The notes under the pieces were generated by a model that saw only the letters and a list, made by a program, of their open reading frames with translations, made no database searches and was not told the origin of the DNA. The position numbers and the translations under genes were made by a program. From assembly GCF_003336875.1 (NCBI RefSeq), contig NZ_QGNJ01000013.1, positions 62,001-126,000 of the forward strand: a stretch of 64,000 bases of DNA, given 5' to 3'. The DNA is from Oleisolibacter albus. Lineage in GTDB: Bacteria > Pseudomonadota > Alphaproteobacteria > Azospirillales > Azospirillaceae. Below, piece by piece: positions 35,646 through 44,168 of the stretch (the stretch's first letter is position 1; each line of letters begins with the position of its first letter).

Positions 35646-35678
35646 TTCAAAGGCCCGACAGCTTCAAAGGCCCGGCAG
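35646..35678. repeat. Tandem direct repeat in the EAL-gene/antiporter divergent gap
   Basis: TTCAAAGGCCCGACAG (35646-35661) is repeated as TTCAAAGGCCCGGCAG (35663-35678) with one mismatch and a 17-base period. The 285-base gap 35531-35815 holds no gene; this repeat is its only structure I can name. It may be a regulator-binding pair for either divergent gene. Confidence 0.45.
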
Positions 35679-35815
35679 TGGCCCGATGCCCCGTGGGCGT
35701 CAGCGCGATTGGCGGGGGCGGCGCGTCAGCCGGCTTGTTCCCGCTGTGGCACAGCGATAGGGTCCCGTCATCACCTCACCCGCAGCGACGGCGGGTCTCA
35801 TCGGCGCCGGCACGG

Positions 35816-38362
35816 ATGTCTCTCGCGACCATGGCCAACCTCGTCTACACCTTGCTCGCGGTCGCGGGGCTCCTGGCCCTGATCAGCCTGCTGCCTCCCC
35901 TGGCCCAGCGGCTGCGGCTGCCCTACACCGTGCTGCTGGCGGCCGTCGGCGTTGCACTGGGCCTGGCCCAGGCCACGGTCGGGCGCGGCCCCCCAGAAGG
36001 CATGGGGGCCATGGGCGACTTCCTGCGCGCCACGGGTGATCTGGAACTGTCCTCCTCGGCCTTCCTCTACCTGTTCCTGCCGGTGCTGCTGTTCGAAACG
36101 GCGCTGTCGATCGATGTTCGGCGCCTTCTCGATGATTTCGGCCCCATCCTGCTGCTGGCCGTGGTGGCCGTGCTGATGACCACCATCGTCGGCGGTTTCG
36201 CCATGTGGGGGGGCTGGTGGCTCTGGCATGGCAGCGGCAGCGGGCACATGCTGACGGTCTGCCTGCTGCTGGCGGCCATCATCGCCACCACGGACCCGGC
36301 CGCCGTGGTCGGGATCTTCCGCGATGTCGGTGCCCCCCGCCGCCTCTCCATCCTGGTGGAGGGGGAAAGCCTGTTCAACGATGCCGCCGCCATCGTGCTG
36401 TTCTCGCTGCTGGTGGGCATTCTCACCGCCGGCAAGGCCATCGATGTGGTGGCGGCCAGCGGCGATTTCCTGTTGAAATTCCTGGGCGGCGTCAGCCTGG
36501 GCTGGGCCTTCGGCAAACTGGTGGGCTGGGTCGTGACCCCGCTGCGCAATCAGGCGCGCTCGGAAATCACCCTGACCGTCAGCCTCGCCTATCTCACCTT
36601 CATCGCCGGCGAACATTACCTGCATGTGTCCGGCGTCGTCGCCGTGGTGACGGCGGGGCTGGTGCTGGCGGCCGAGGGGCGGACCCGCATCAGCCCGGAA
36701 AGCTGGGCGGGGCTGGAACAGGTCTGGGGACAGCTGGGCTTCTGGGCCAGTTCATTGATCTTCATCCTGGCGGCCATGCTGATCCCGCCGACACTGGCCA
36801 ATGCCACCTGGGGACATCTCGTCCTGCTGGCCGCGCTGATCGCCGGGGCCACCGTCGCCCGCGCCCTGGTGATCTACGGGCTGCTGCCGGGCCTTACGGC
36901 CCTGGGGGCCGCCGACCATATCAGCCATCCGTACAAGGCCGTGATGCTGTGGGGCGGCCTGCGCGGCGCCGTGTCCCTGGCCCTGGCCCTGGCCGTGTCC
37001 GAAAACCGGCGGGTGCCAGACGGCACACAGGAGATGGTGGCCGTGGTGGTCACGGGGTATGTGCTGTTCACCCTGTTCGTCCAGGGCACCACGCTGCGCC
37101 CGCTGATGAAGCTGTTGCGTCTCGACCGGTTGACGCCGGTGGACATGGCCCTGCGCAACCGGGCGCAGGGACTGTCACTGGGCACCGTGCGCACCGAGGT
37201 GGAGGCCATCGCCGTCAAGTTCGGTGTTGACCCGCAGCCGGCACTGGAACCGCTGCTGGAGCGTGGCGCCGCCCTGGCGCAGGAGCATGTGGATCTGGAG
37301 CAGCGCTATGGCGCCCTGTCGGTGGAGGACCGGGTCTATGTCGGCCTCTCCACCCTGGCCCTGCGCGAAGAGGAGCGCTACCTCACCCACTTCAAGGAGG
37401 GCGTGCTGTCACGCCTGACGGTGCAGACCCTGATCGCCGCCGCCGGCCGGTTGCAGGACGGGGTGAAGACCGGTGGCCGTGCCGGCTACGAGCGGGTCAC
37501 CCGCCGCATGCTGCGGCTGTCGCCCAGCATCCGCTTCAGCCTGTGGCTGCAGCGGCAGACCGGGTGGGAACGCCCCCTGGCCGCCCGCCTGTCGGAGCGC
37601 TTTTCCGAACTGGTGGCTCAGCGCTTCACCCTGGAGGAGCTGCAATCCTTCGTGACCGACCGCCTGTCCCCCATGCTGGGGCGCGAGGTCGGCACCATCC
37701 TGGCCGAGGTGCTGCAGACGCGGATGGAGGGGCTGCAACACGCCATGGATGCCATGCGCCTGCAATATCCGGCCTATCTGGCCGAGGTGCAGGCGCGCTA
37801 CCTGCTGCGGGCGGGGCTCCGCTATGAGGAGCGCACGCTGAAATCGCTCTATGACGAGTCGCTGATCAGCCGAGAGGTCTACAAGGATCTGGAACGGGAC
37901 ATCCGCCGGCGCTGGCTCGATGCCGAGCGTCCGCCGCGCCTGGATCTGGGGCTGGCGACCGCGGATCTGGTGGCGCGCGTGCCCCTGTTCGCCGATCTGG
38001 ACCCGGAGCGGCTGAAGCGGATCGAGCGGTTGCTGACACCGCGGCTCTATGTGCCCGGCGAGGCCATCGTGCGCAAGGGTGAGCGGGGGGATGCCATGTT
38101 CTTCATCTCCTCCGGCGCCGTCGCCGTCCGCGTTCCCGGCCTCAGCGCCCCGGTCCGGCTGGGCACCGGCGATTTCTTCGGTGAGATGGCGCTGGTGCTG
38201 GACCAGCCCCGCAATGCCGATGTGGAGGCCATCGCCTATTGCCGGGTGCTGGTGCTGGACCGCCGGGATTTCCGCCGCCTGTATGACGGTGACGCCGACC
38301 TCAGGGCCCATATCAACGCCATCATCGCCCGACGGCTGCCGGGCGCCAAGCCGGCGGCCTGA
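35816..38362 (+). CDS. CPA1-type Na+(K+)/H+ antiporter with C-terminal cyclic-nucleotide-binding domain
   Basis: The product is about 848 residues from the ATG at 35816; ATG 35831 is as plausible and no ribosome site is clear. The N-terminal 12-13 helix transporter (about 1-430) has the NhaP/NHE motifs FLYLFLPVLLFETALSID, ATTDPAAVVGIFRDVGAP, VEGESLFNDAAAIVLF and LWGGLRGAVSLALALAVSEN. About 280 residues of Arg/Glu-rich cytoplasmic helices follow. A CAP-like domain then runs from about 715 (VPLFADLDPERLKRIERLL, GEAIVRKGERGDAMFFISSG, GTGDFFGEMALVLDQPRNAD). It exchanges Na+ or K+ for protons, with the C-terminal domain probably gating by cAMP or c-di-AMP-like ligands. Plant SOS1 has a comparable layout. 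Confidence 0.9.
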   Translation: MSLATMANLVYTLLAVAGLLALISLLPPLAQRLRLPYTVLLAAVGVALGLAQATVGRGPPEGMGAMGDFLRATGDLELSSSAFLYLFLPVLLFETALSIDVRRLLDDFGPILLLAVVAVLMTTIVGGFAMWGGWWLWHGSGSGHMLTVCLLLAAIIATTDPAAVVGIFRDVGAPRRLSILVEGESLFNDAAAIVLFSLLVGILTAGKAIDVVAASGDFLLKFLGGVSLGWAFGKLVGWVVTPLRNQARSEITLTVSLAYLTFIAGEHYLHVSGVVAVVTAGLVLAAEGRTRISPESWAGLEQVWGQLGFWASSLIFILAAMLIPPTLANATWGHLVLLAALIAGATVARALVIYGLLPGLTALGAADHISHPYKAVMLWGGLRGAVSLALALAVSENRRVPDGTQEMVAVVVTGYVLFTLFVQGTTLRPLMKLLRLDRLTPVDMALRNRAQGLSLGTVRTEVEAIAVKFGVDPQPALEPLLERGAALAQEHVDLEQRYGALSVEDRVYVGLSTLALREEERYLTHFKEGVLSRLTVQTLIAAAGRLQDGVKTGGRAGYERVTRRMLRLSPSIRFSLWLQRQTGWERPLAARLSERFSELVAQRFTLEELQSFVTDRLSPMLGREVGTILAEVLQTRMEGLQHAMDAMRLQYPAYLAEVQARYLLRAGLRYEERTLKSLYDESLISREVYKDLERDIRRRWLDAERPPRLDLGLATADLVARVPLFADLDPERLKRIERLLTPRLYVPGEAIVRKGERGDAMFFISSGAVAVRVPGLSAPVRLGTGDFFGEMALVLDQPRNADVEAIAYCRVLVLDRRDFRRLYDGDADLRAHINAIIARRLPGAKPAA

Positions 38363-38390
38363 CCACGGCCGGCGGCCCGGTCCCGCCCTG

Positions 38391-39941
38391 TCAGGCCGGC
38401 AGGTGGATGCGCATGGAAAGCCCGCCGGCCGGGCGGTTCACGGCCTCGACCCGTCCGCCCACGGCCTCCACATTGCGGCGCACGATCCAGAGGCCGATGC
38501 CGTAATGGGGCATGCCATCATCACCGCCGGCAGCGGGCGCAGCCGGCCCCAGCGCCGGCTGCCGTTGCGAGAAATAACGCTCGAAGATCTTGTCCAGGCT
38601 GGCCTGGTCCACGCCCGGCCCCTCATCATCGACACTGAGCAGGGCCTCCCCCTGGTCGCGCCGCAGGGTCACGCGCAGGACGCTGCCGGAGGGGGAGAAG
38701 CTGATGGCGTTGTCGACCACATTCTCGATGATGGTCTCCAGCAGGTCCTCGCCGGCCCGCACCACCACGCCGGCCTCGATGCGCCCGGCCAGATCCACCG
38801 CCCGCTCCTCCAACAGGCCGCGATAGCCCTGCAGCACCCGGTCCAGCAGGGCCGACAGGTCCACGCGCTGCCGCGGCGGCTCCAGCAGGTCGGCCTGGGT
38901 CTCGTCCATGCGGCGGGCGAAGCTGACCAGGCCGTCCAGGCGCTCCACCGATCCCTCGATCATGTCCAGCGCCCGGCGCCCACGGGCATCCTCGGGCGGG
39001 ATCAGCCGCTTCAGCGGTTCCAGCGACTGGCGGATGACGGCGATGGGCGTCTTGAAGGCATGGGCATTGTCCTCGGCCGCGCGCCGCAGATTGGCGGCGG
39101 AGTTGTGCAGGGTTGCCACCAGCCGGTCGAAATCCTCGGCCACCGGGGCCAGTTCGGGCACGCTGTTCTGGGCGGCGAAGCTGCCGGAGGGGGACCGGTG
39201 CAGCACGATATCCCGCGCCAGCTCGCCGAAGCGGCGCAGATTGCGCCACAATTCCAGCAGCAGCAGCAGGACCAGGGCCGCCATGGCCACATAGATCAGG
39301 CTCGCCGCCTGCACCTCCGGCGTCCGCCAATAGGGGCGGCCGGCCCCGGCATTGTAATAGGCGGCCGCGGTGTGCGAGGTCACCACCGCCCAGCAGCCCA
39401 TGGCGGTCTTGATCGGGGTGATCGAAGTCAGCAGGTCGATGCCACCGCTCTCCCGCGGGACCGGGATGGCCAGCGGCTGATCGCCGGCGCAGGAGACGGC
39501 GAGCCGCAGAAGCAGGCCTTGCTCCATCAGCCGCTCCCGTTCCAGGTCCAGGGCCGCTGTGGGAACGGCCGGCGCCGAGGCCACGTAGAAGAAGCCCTCG
39601 CCCGTGCGTCCCCCGGCATTGCCGGGCCGCAGCAGCAGGCGGACGCTGGTGTCCGCGTCGGCATAGGGCTGAAGCCGTTCGCCCAGCTTCATTAGCGACT
39701 TGGAATCGACGCCGGCCAGCAGGGGCTCCAGGGCGCGGGCGATCAGCTGCCCCTGCTGCTGGGCGCTGCGCAAGAGCAGGGCCTGCTTTTCCAGATCGGC
39801 CCCGCGGAACTGCTCATAGACCAGCAGCGGCACCGTCAGGAAGACCAGCAGCACGATGATAAGCCGGGTGGCCAGGGACCGCAGCAGCCAGCGCCCCGCA
39901 CGCAGCCGACCGCGGCCCCAGCCCTTGCCGCCACCGCTCAT
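38391..39941 (-). CDS. Sensor histidine kinase
   Basis: The product has 516 residues. Membrane helices at about 26-42 and 212-230 enclose a periplasmic sensor region of about 170 residues. A HAMP-like linker (LWRNLRRFGELARDI) precedes the dimerisation domain, whose phosphoacceptor His is H294 in an unusual NAHAFKTPIAVIRQSL box where most kinases have HELRTP. The ATPase domain has the N-box TIIENVVDNAISFSPSG, DDEGPGV and a GIGLWIV box. It overlaps the response-regulator gene by 4 bases (ATGA), so the two form a co-translated two-component pair. The signal is unknown. The closest kinase types I recall with a HAFKTP box come from proteobacterial sortase-associated or ChvG-like systems, but no sortase gene is present. 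Confidence 0.92.
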   Translation of the reverse strand: MSGGGKGWGRGRLRAGRWLLRSLATRLIIVLLVFLTVPLLVYEQFRGADLEKQALLLRSAQQQGQLIARALEPLLAGVDSKSLMKLGERLQPYADADTSVRLLLRPGNAGGRTGEGFFYVASAPAVPTAALDLERERLMEQGLLLRLAVSCAGDQPLAIPVPRESGGIDLLTSITPIKTAMGCWAVVTSHTAAAYYNAGAGRPYWRTPEVQAASLIYVAMAALVLLLLLELWRNLRRFGELARDIVLHRSPSGSFAAQNSVPELAPVAEDFDRLVATLHNSAANLRRAAEDNAHAFKTPIAVIRQSLEPLKRLIPPEDARGRRALDMIEGSVERLDGLVSFARRMDETQADLLEPPRQRVDLSALLDRVLQGYRGLLEERAVDLAGRIEAGVVVRAGEDLLETIIENVVDNAISFSPSGSVLRVTLRRDQGEALLSVDDEGPGVDQASLDKIFERYFSQRQPALGPAAPAAGGDDGMPHYGIGLWIVRRNVEAVGGRVEAVNRPAGGLSMRIHLPA

Positions 39942-40846
39942 GCACGATCCCGGGCAACGGGGCCGCCGGGGGAAGCACCGTGGGGACTGCTGGCGGAACC
40001 CGCCGATGCAGCGATGGTCTCGGCGGCATAGCGGTCCGACCAGCGATAGCCGAAGCCGGGATAGTTCTCGATCTCGTCGAAGCTGCCATCCACCGAACGG
40101 AACTTGTGGCGGATGCGCTTGATGAAGGCCCGGACATTGGCGCGGTAGCCGGCCGGGCCGTAGCCCGCCACGAAATCCTTGCCATGCACCAGATCGTAGA
40201 GATCCCGGTAGGAGACGTCCTCGCCGGCCCGCGTCGCCATCAGCTTGACGATGTTGAACTCGGTCAGGGTCAGGTCGATCCGGGTCCCGTTCCACAGGGC
40301 CCGCGCCACCTCGATCCGCAGCTCCAGCGGGCCACGGCGGAAGATGGTGCCCACGGCCGCCTCCGGCGCTCCGGGGCTAACCGACAGCGGACCGTCATCC
40401 AGGCCAGGCTTGCGCCCCTGGACGATCAACTGCATGCGCTTCAGCAGGATCGGCAGCGACCGGGACTTCTCGACGAAATCCACGGCCCCGCCACCCAGCG
40501 CGGTTTCCTCATAGATCTGGTCCGACAGCACGGTCAGGAAGATCACGGGAATGTCGATATTGCGGGCGCGCAGCTGCCGCAGCGTCTCGATCCCGTCCAT
40601 GCGCGGCATGCGCCAGTCCAGCAGGATCAGATCGGCGCTGCCGCCATTGCTGAAATAATCCAGGGCGGTATGGCCGCGGTCGAAGGGCACCACCTCGAAG
40701 CCCTCATCGGCCAGGTTCAGGCCCAGTGATTCCCGAAACAGGTCGTCGTCATCCACCAGGGCCACGCGCGCCACGGGCGGCTCACTGCTGGCCCGGTCTC
40801 CAGGCTTGAGCGACGAGTTCGGCAAGACAGTGCTGCTGATCGACAT
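39938..40846 (-). CDS. OmpR-family response regulator
   Basis: The product is up to 302 residues. The receiver domain has VDDDDLFRESLGLNLADEGF, phosphoacceptor D77 in LILLDWRMPRMDGIETL, and VEKSRS in place of the usual KPF region. A winged-helix DNA-binding domain follows (about 190-300), with LTLTEFNIVKLMATRAGEDV, VRAFIKRIRHKFRSVD and ENYPGFGYRWSD. The ATG at 40846 lies inside the upstream lipoprotein gene (65-base overlap). A GTG at 40774 would remove the overlap and give the more typical start VARVALVDDD, so the true start is unsettled. It pairs with the overlapping kinase gene. The targets are unknown, although the lipoprotein in the same operon is an obvious candidate. Confidence 0.9.
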   Translation of the reverse strand: MSISSTVLPNSSLKPGDRASSEPPVARVALVDDDDLFRESLGLNLADEGFEVVPFDRGHTALDYFSNGGSADLILLDWRMPRMDGIETLRQLRARNIDIPVIFLTVLSDQIYEETALGGGAVDFVEKSRSLPILLKRMQLIVQGRKPGLDDGPLSVSPGAPEAAVGTIFRRGPLELRIEVARALWNGTRIDLTLTEFNIVKLMATRAGEDVSYRDLYDLVHGKDFVAGYGPAGYRANVRAFIKRIRHKFRSVDGSFDEIENYPGFGYRWSDRYAAETIAASAGSASSPHGASPGGPVARDRA

Positions 40847-41384
40847 CGGGGTTCTCGTCCGTGCTGCTGAGGTCGTAGGACAGGGTTCGGAAGCTCCGCG
40901 TCGTCATCTCCATGAACAGATGAACGCGCAGGTCACATCGGTCACCGGCATAACGCCAGGTCTTGGCCGGCGGGCTTTCCTCCACATCGGTGGGCTGGCC
41001 CAGCAGGCGCAGGGTTTCCTGTTCGGTCAGGCCCACCAGACCATGCGGGTCGAACTGCGGCGTCGGCCGCGGCAACGGCAAGGGCAGCGCGGCGGCCATG
41101 GCCGCCGGCTTGGTCTCCGCCGGGCCGGTGGTCCCGAGCCGCGCCAGCGCGCTGGGCTTGCTGCGCGGGATCGGCGCCTCGGCCAGCGAGGGCGCCAGCG
41201 TCTTCGGCTTGGCCACGGGCGCCGCCGGCGGCACGGCGACCGACAGGGTGCGGTCGGCGCAGGCCACCAGCAGCCCGGCGGAGACCAGCAGCGTCAGGAC
41301 ACAGGCCGACAACCCCTGCACGCTCCGGGCGGCCAGCGCCTCGACGCCGGCCGGGCGTGGACCGCGACCGGTCCCCCGTGCCAT
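40782..41384 (-). CDS. Putative lipoprotein with SmpA/BamE-like domain, in the two-component operon
   Basis: The product is about 200 residues from the ATG at 41384 with GGAAGGG upstream. A GTG at 41417 has an even better GGAGGAGGG site, so the start is uncertain. A hydrophobic stretch ends in the lipobox LLVAC, preceded by an unusually long Arg-rich N-terminus. A Pro/Ala linker follows. The C-terminal part (GLVGLTEQETLRLLGQPTDV, then KTWRYAGDRCDLRVHLF) resembles the outer-membrane-assembly SmpA/BamE fold. It is the first gene of a unit with the response regulator and kinase, so it may be an accessory sensor or envelope component of that system. Function not established. Confidence 0.7.
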   Translation of the reverse strand: MARGTGRGPRPAGVEALAARSVQGLSACVLTLLVSAGLLVACADRTLSVAVPPAAPVAKPKTLAPSLAEAPIPRSKPSALARLGTTGPAETKPAAMAAALPLPLPRPTPQFDPHGLVGLTEQETLRLLGQPTDVEESPPAKTWRYAGDRCDLRVHLFMEMTTRSFRTLSYDLSSTDENPDVDQQHCLAELVAQAWRPGQQ

Positions 41385-41563
41385 CGCCCTTCCGCCACTG
41401 TCCGCCAGATCAACCACGGGCCGACCCTCCTCCATCTTCACCGTCTGACATCACCGACCGGCATCCAGGCCGGCATCCGAGGCAGAAAGCGGACTGGTCT
41501 GTCGCAAAAACCGGTCACTTTCCGCGCGCTTTCCAAGGTCAAAAAATGGCCCCGATGGTGAAT

Positions 41564-41584
41564 GGCGGGTTAAGAAAACCCGCC
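41564..41584. terminator. Orphan hairpin
   Basis: GGCGGGTT (41564-41571) pairs with AACCCGCC (41577-41584) with a 5-base loop. It has an A-run on one side and a C/T-rich stretch ending in TTTT on the other. No gene end lies nearby on either strand. Confidence 0.45.
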
Positions 41585-42058
41585 CTACCCCCTTTTCCCA
41601 GCGCCCGCCCGAAATTGTCTGGAAATTGGTATTATCTGTGTTGTTTCGAAGACGGAATGAAGACAGGAACGGGTGTGGGCTTGCATCCGACCGGTAAATC
41701 GGGACCAGGGTATGACCGACCTGTGGCAAGGACGTGGCTGGTGGGATTTTGGCCCGGCGCCCCGTCGTACTGCGCTGCCGGCGACAGGCAGGCCATCACG
41801 GCAAAGGGCGACGCGCCGGACCGCGGGGGCGGGACAGCCTGGGGGAAACCCGGTCGGATCGGTCCTTGTCCCCTGCCCAGATCCGGACAGTGCATGCCGG
41901 GCACACCCCGAGCCCCGGCCCAGGGAAGGCGCCGACCGGACATGGTGCCGGAAATAGTAACGGAAAGGATTGCGGCATTCGGCATACCCGGCCGCCTCAC
42001 ACCCGCAACCGTGCAGCGGCCCCCATGGCCAGCCGCACGGCGGCACCCCTCACAACGG

Positions 42059-42095
42059 AAGACGGCGGGCATGCATGGCACACCCGCCGTCTTTC
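42059..42095 (+). terminator. Orphan intrinsic terminator
   Basis: AAGACGGCGGG (42059-42069) pairs perfectly with CCCGCCGTCTT (42083-42093), followed by TC. It is a good terminator shape with a 13-base loop, but no protein gene ends before it on either strand. Confidence 0.55.
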
Positions 42096-42367
42096 AGCCG
42101 CTGTAGCCGGCCCCAGCCGGATGGGCACAAGCCTTGGGTGTCCCACGAAGGGCGGTGGCTTTGCCGCAACAGATCCGGCCGCGTGTCCGCCGGAAGACCA
42201 GCCCCCGGACGGTGCTTTCTGGAGGGGGCGTCCGCCCTGTCTCCATGGGATGAAGCGTGCGCCCGTGGCGGCGTCCGGTCAACGGATGAGAGGGCATGCC
42301 CGAGGCCATGTCTCCCCCGCCGATTTCATAGCTGGCGCCGGCGCGGCAGCGGCGTCCCCCCTGTCAC

Positions 42368-42392
42368 GGAACGAAGGCGGCGGCCTCCTGTT
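42368..42392 (+). promoter_or_regulatory. Candidate EcfG-type promoter of the stress operon
   Basis: GGAAC (42368-42372), 16 bases, then TGTT (42389-42392). It matches the general-stress consensus GGAAC-N16/17-CGTT except for the first base of the -10 part. It lies about 90 bases before the start at 42481, in front of genes of a known stress type. Confidence 0.45.
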
Positions 42393-42480
42393 GACAGCGG
42401 CGTGACCGCCAGCCCGGCAGCATCCCCATGGTGCGGCTCCGGGGTGGGGGAAATCCTTCAGGGATGCGAGGAGACCAAGA

Positions 42481-43722
42481 ATGGCGAGCGACATGACCGG
42501 CTCCACGCCGCGCGGCCGGTCCGAAAAAACCACCCGCGATCATCCGGACAGCGATGCGTCGGCCCTGGGCGACGAGGTCAAGGCCCAGGCTGGAGAATTG
42601 GCGGGAAACCTCAAGGACCAGGCCCGCCATTTCGGCGATCAGGTTTCCGATGTTGCGCGTGACCGCGTGCGCAGCAGTTTCGAGCGGCAGCAGGGCGTCG
42701 TGGCTGAGCAGATCGCCGGCGTCGCCGATGCCCTGCGGGAGGCGGCGGACCAGCTTTCGGAGCGGGATCAGGGCATGGGCGCCCGCTATGTGCGGGGCGC
42801 GGCCGACCGGGTCGAGCGCTTCGCCGATCAGGTCCGGGCGCGGGATTTCGACGATCTCATCACCCAGGCGGAGACCTTCGCCCGGCGCCAGCCTGAGTTG
42901 TTCATCGGCGGCGCCCTGCTGGCAGGGGTGGCACTGGGCCGCTTCCTGCGAGCCTCGGGCAATCGACGCCGCGTCGCACGGGACGTGCGGACAGGACGCA
43001 CGACCCGCGGCACCGGGGACAGCGACCGCTATGGCGGCAGCGGCACGGCGGCCTATGGTTCCAGCGGCTATGCCGGTGCGCGCAATCGCCCGTACACCGC
43101 CGACTATGGCGACGATCTCGGCCGCGGCCCGTCCGGCGGGCTTGATGAATTCGGCAACCCGCAGCGCACACGCTCGTCGCGGGCCGACGACTTCTCCCAT
43201 TACCCTGCCGCCGATGCCCTGGCCGGACGGAACCGGCCGGAACCGATGGCCGGCACCACGGCCGCGGGCTTGGCCGGCGGTGGCGGCAGGAGCTATGCCG
43301 CCGCGACGCGCAGCACCGGCGGGACCGCCTCGATGGGGGCCGGAGCCGGGGGGCAGGGATCGCCGCTGGGCGGCACCGGGGCCGGAGGTCTGGGCGACAC
43401 CGGCAGCCGGAGCAGCGCTGGCACGCCGGGTTCGACCGGGGTCGGCATGGGGGCCGGCAAGGCCGGAGCGCTGGGCGGCGCCGGCCTGGCTGACAGTCCA
43501 ACCGGTGCCACCACAACCACCGGTGCCACCGCCGGTTCGCCGGTGACGGCGGGCAGTTCCCCGGACAGCGGCAACCGCACACCCAGCGAAAGCGCCATCG
43601 GCACCCATGGTGTCGGAACCGCCGGCAACACCGTCAGGGGCGGCACATCCGGCGGCGGCGCGGCGGCGTCTGACAAGCCTGCATCCACCAGCAACCGCCC
43701 GACGGAGGGCGCCAAGCCATGA
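42481..43722 (+). CDS. Nutrient-deprivation-induced-type protein (helical, DUF883-like, Gly-rich tail)
   Basis: The product has 413 residues. An N-terminal half of amphipathic helices (about 25-135; DEVKAQAGELAGNLKDQARH, GVADALREAADQLSERDQG) leads to one hydrophobic segment (about 137-155; ELFIGGALLAGVALGRFLRA). This layout is shared with DUF883/ElaB-like and rhizobial nutrient-deprivation-induced proteins. The C-terminal 250 residues are Gly/Ser/Thr/Ala-rich low complexity and probably disordered. It is a likely inner-membrane-anchored stress protein of unknown mechanism. It is the first gene of a three-gene operon, overlaps the next gene by 4 bases and has a GGAAC-type promoter candidate. 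Confidence 0.72.
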   Translation: MASDMTGSTPRGRSEKTTRDHPDSDASALGDEVKAQAGELAGNLKDQARHFGDQVSDVARDRVRSSFERQQGVVAEQIAGVADALREAADQLSERDQGMGARYVRGAADRVERFADQVRARDFDDLITQAETFARRQPELFIGGALLAGVALGRFLRASGNRRRVARDVRTGRTTRGTGDSDRYGGSGTAAYGSSGYAGARNRPYTADYGDDLGRGPSGGLDEFGNPQRTRSSRADDFSHYPAADALAGRNRPEPMAGTTAAGLAGGGGRSYAAATRSTGGTASMGAGAGGQGSPLGGTGAGGLGDTGSRSSAGTPGSTGVGMGAGKAGALGGAGLADSPTGATTTTGATAGSPVTAGSSPDSGNRTPSESAIGTHGVGTAGNTVRGGTSGGGAAASDKPASTSNRPTEGAKP

Positions 43723-44150
43723 GCATGGACGATCCGGACCTCGGCCCCGGACCGCAGCGTGGTCCGCAGGTCGACCGGCCCCTGACCGCCCTGCTGGCGG
43801 ATCTGGCCAATGAAACCACGGCCCTGGTCCGCAAGGAGGTCGAACTGGCCAAGGCCGAGGTGCAGGAGAAGGTGACAGAGGCCGGACGGGGCCTGGTGTC
43901 CCTGGCCCTGGGTGGGGGCGTGGCCTTCCTTGGGCTGATGTTCCTGCTCTGGGCCGTGGTCTACGGCCTGTCCACGGTGATGCCGCAATGGGCGGCCGCG
44001 CTGATCGTGGGAGTGGTGATGGCCGTCATCGGGCTGATCCTGATCCAGTCCGGCCGCAAGACCCTGTCCGCCACCAGCCTGCAACCCAAGCGCACCATCG
44101 AGACCGTGAAGGACGATGCGCGCTGGGCCAAGGCCCAGATCAGCCAATAA
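43719..44150 (+). CDS. Holin-superfamily-III-like (DUF1469-type) membrane protein
   Basis: The product has 143 residues. An amphipathic N-terminal helix (ALLADLANETTALVRKEVEL, then AKAEVQEKV) precedes two membrane helices (about 58-80 and 90-110; LGGGVAFLGLMFLLWAVVYG, ALIVGVVMAVIGLIL). The motif TTALVRKEVELAKAE is diagnostic of the actinobacterial-phage-holin-III/DUF1469 family. Chromosomal copies in stress operons are not phage genes. They occur next to DUF883- and DUF3618-type proteins, as here, and may shape or tether membranes. Its ATG overlaps the stop of the previous gene, and the next gene begins 18 bases on. Confidence 0.85.
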   Translation: MSMDDPDLGPGPQRGPQVDRPLTALLADLANETTALVRKEVELAKAEVQEKVTEAGRGLVSLALGGGVAFLGLMFLLWAVVYGLSTVMPQWAAALIVGVVMAVIGLILIQSGRKTLSATSLQPKRTIETVKDDARWAKAQISQ

Positions 44151-44168
44151 TACGCGGGGGAGAACAGA

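Larger units (their letters stand above)
41385..42480. other. 1.1-kb region without a convincing protein gene
   Basis: Several open frames cross this stretch on both strands, but none has family motifs, membrane segments or a sound ribosome site, and they overlap one another. GC drops clearly at about 41500-41720. The region holds two hairpins of terminator type (41564-41584 and 42059-42095) and a GGAAC-type promoter candidate for the downstream stress operon. A non-coding RNA ending at about 42095 is possible. Confidence 0.5.

Noticed and set aside
38391-40846. Assignment of the two-component pair to a sortase-associated system
   Set aside because: The regulator and kinase motifs recall that group, but no sortase or LPxTG-like substrate gene is present here, so the specific name was not used.
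41662-41690. Another GGAAC motif in the gene-poor region
   Set aside because: No CGTT-like -10 at 16-17 bases and no gene in position to be served.
41357-42662. Three overlapping plus-strand open frames in the 1.1-kb gap
   Set aside because: Pro/Arg/Gly-rich translations without domains, signal peptides or convincing ribosome sites; they overlap each other and the start of the stress operon.
43719-44150. Holin-like gene as evidence of a prophage
   Set aside because: No endolysin, integrase, capsid or tail gene nearby; the holin-III/DUF1469 family is common in chromosomal stress operons.
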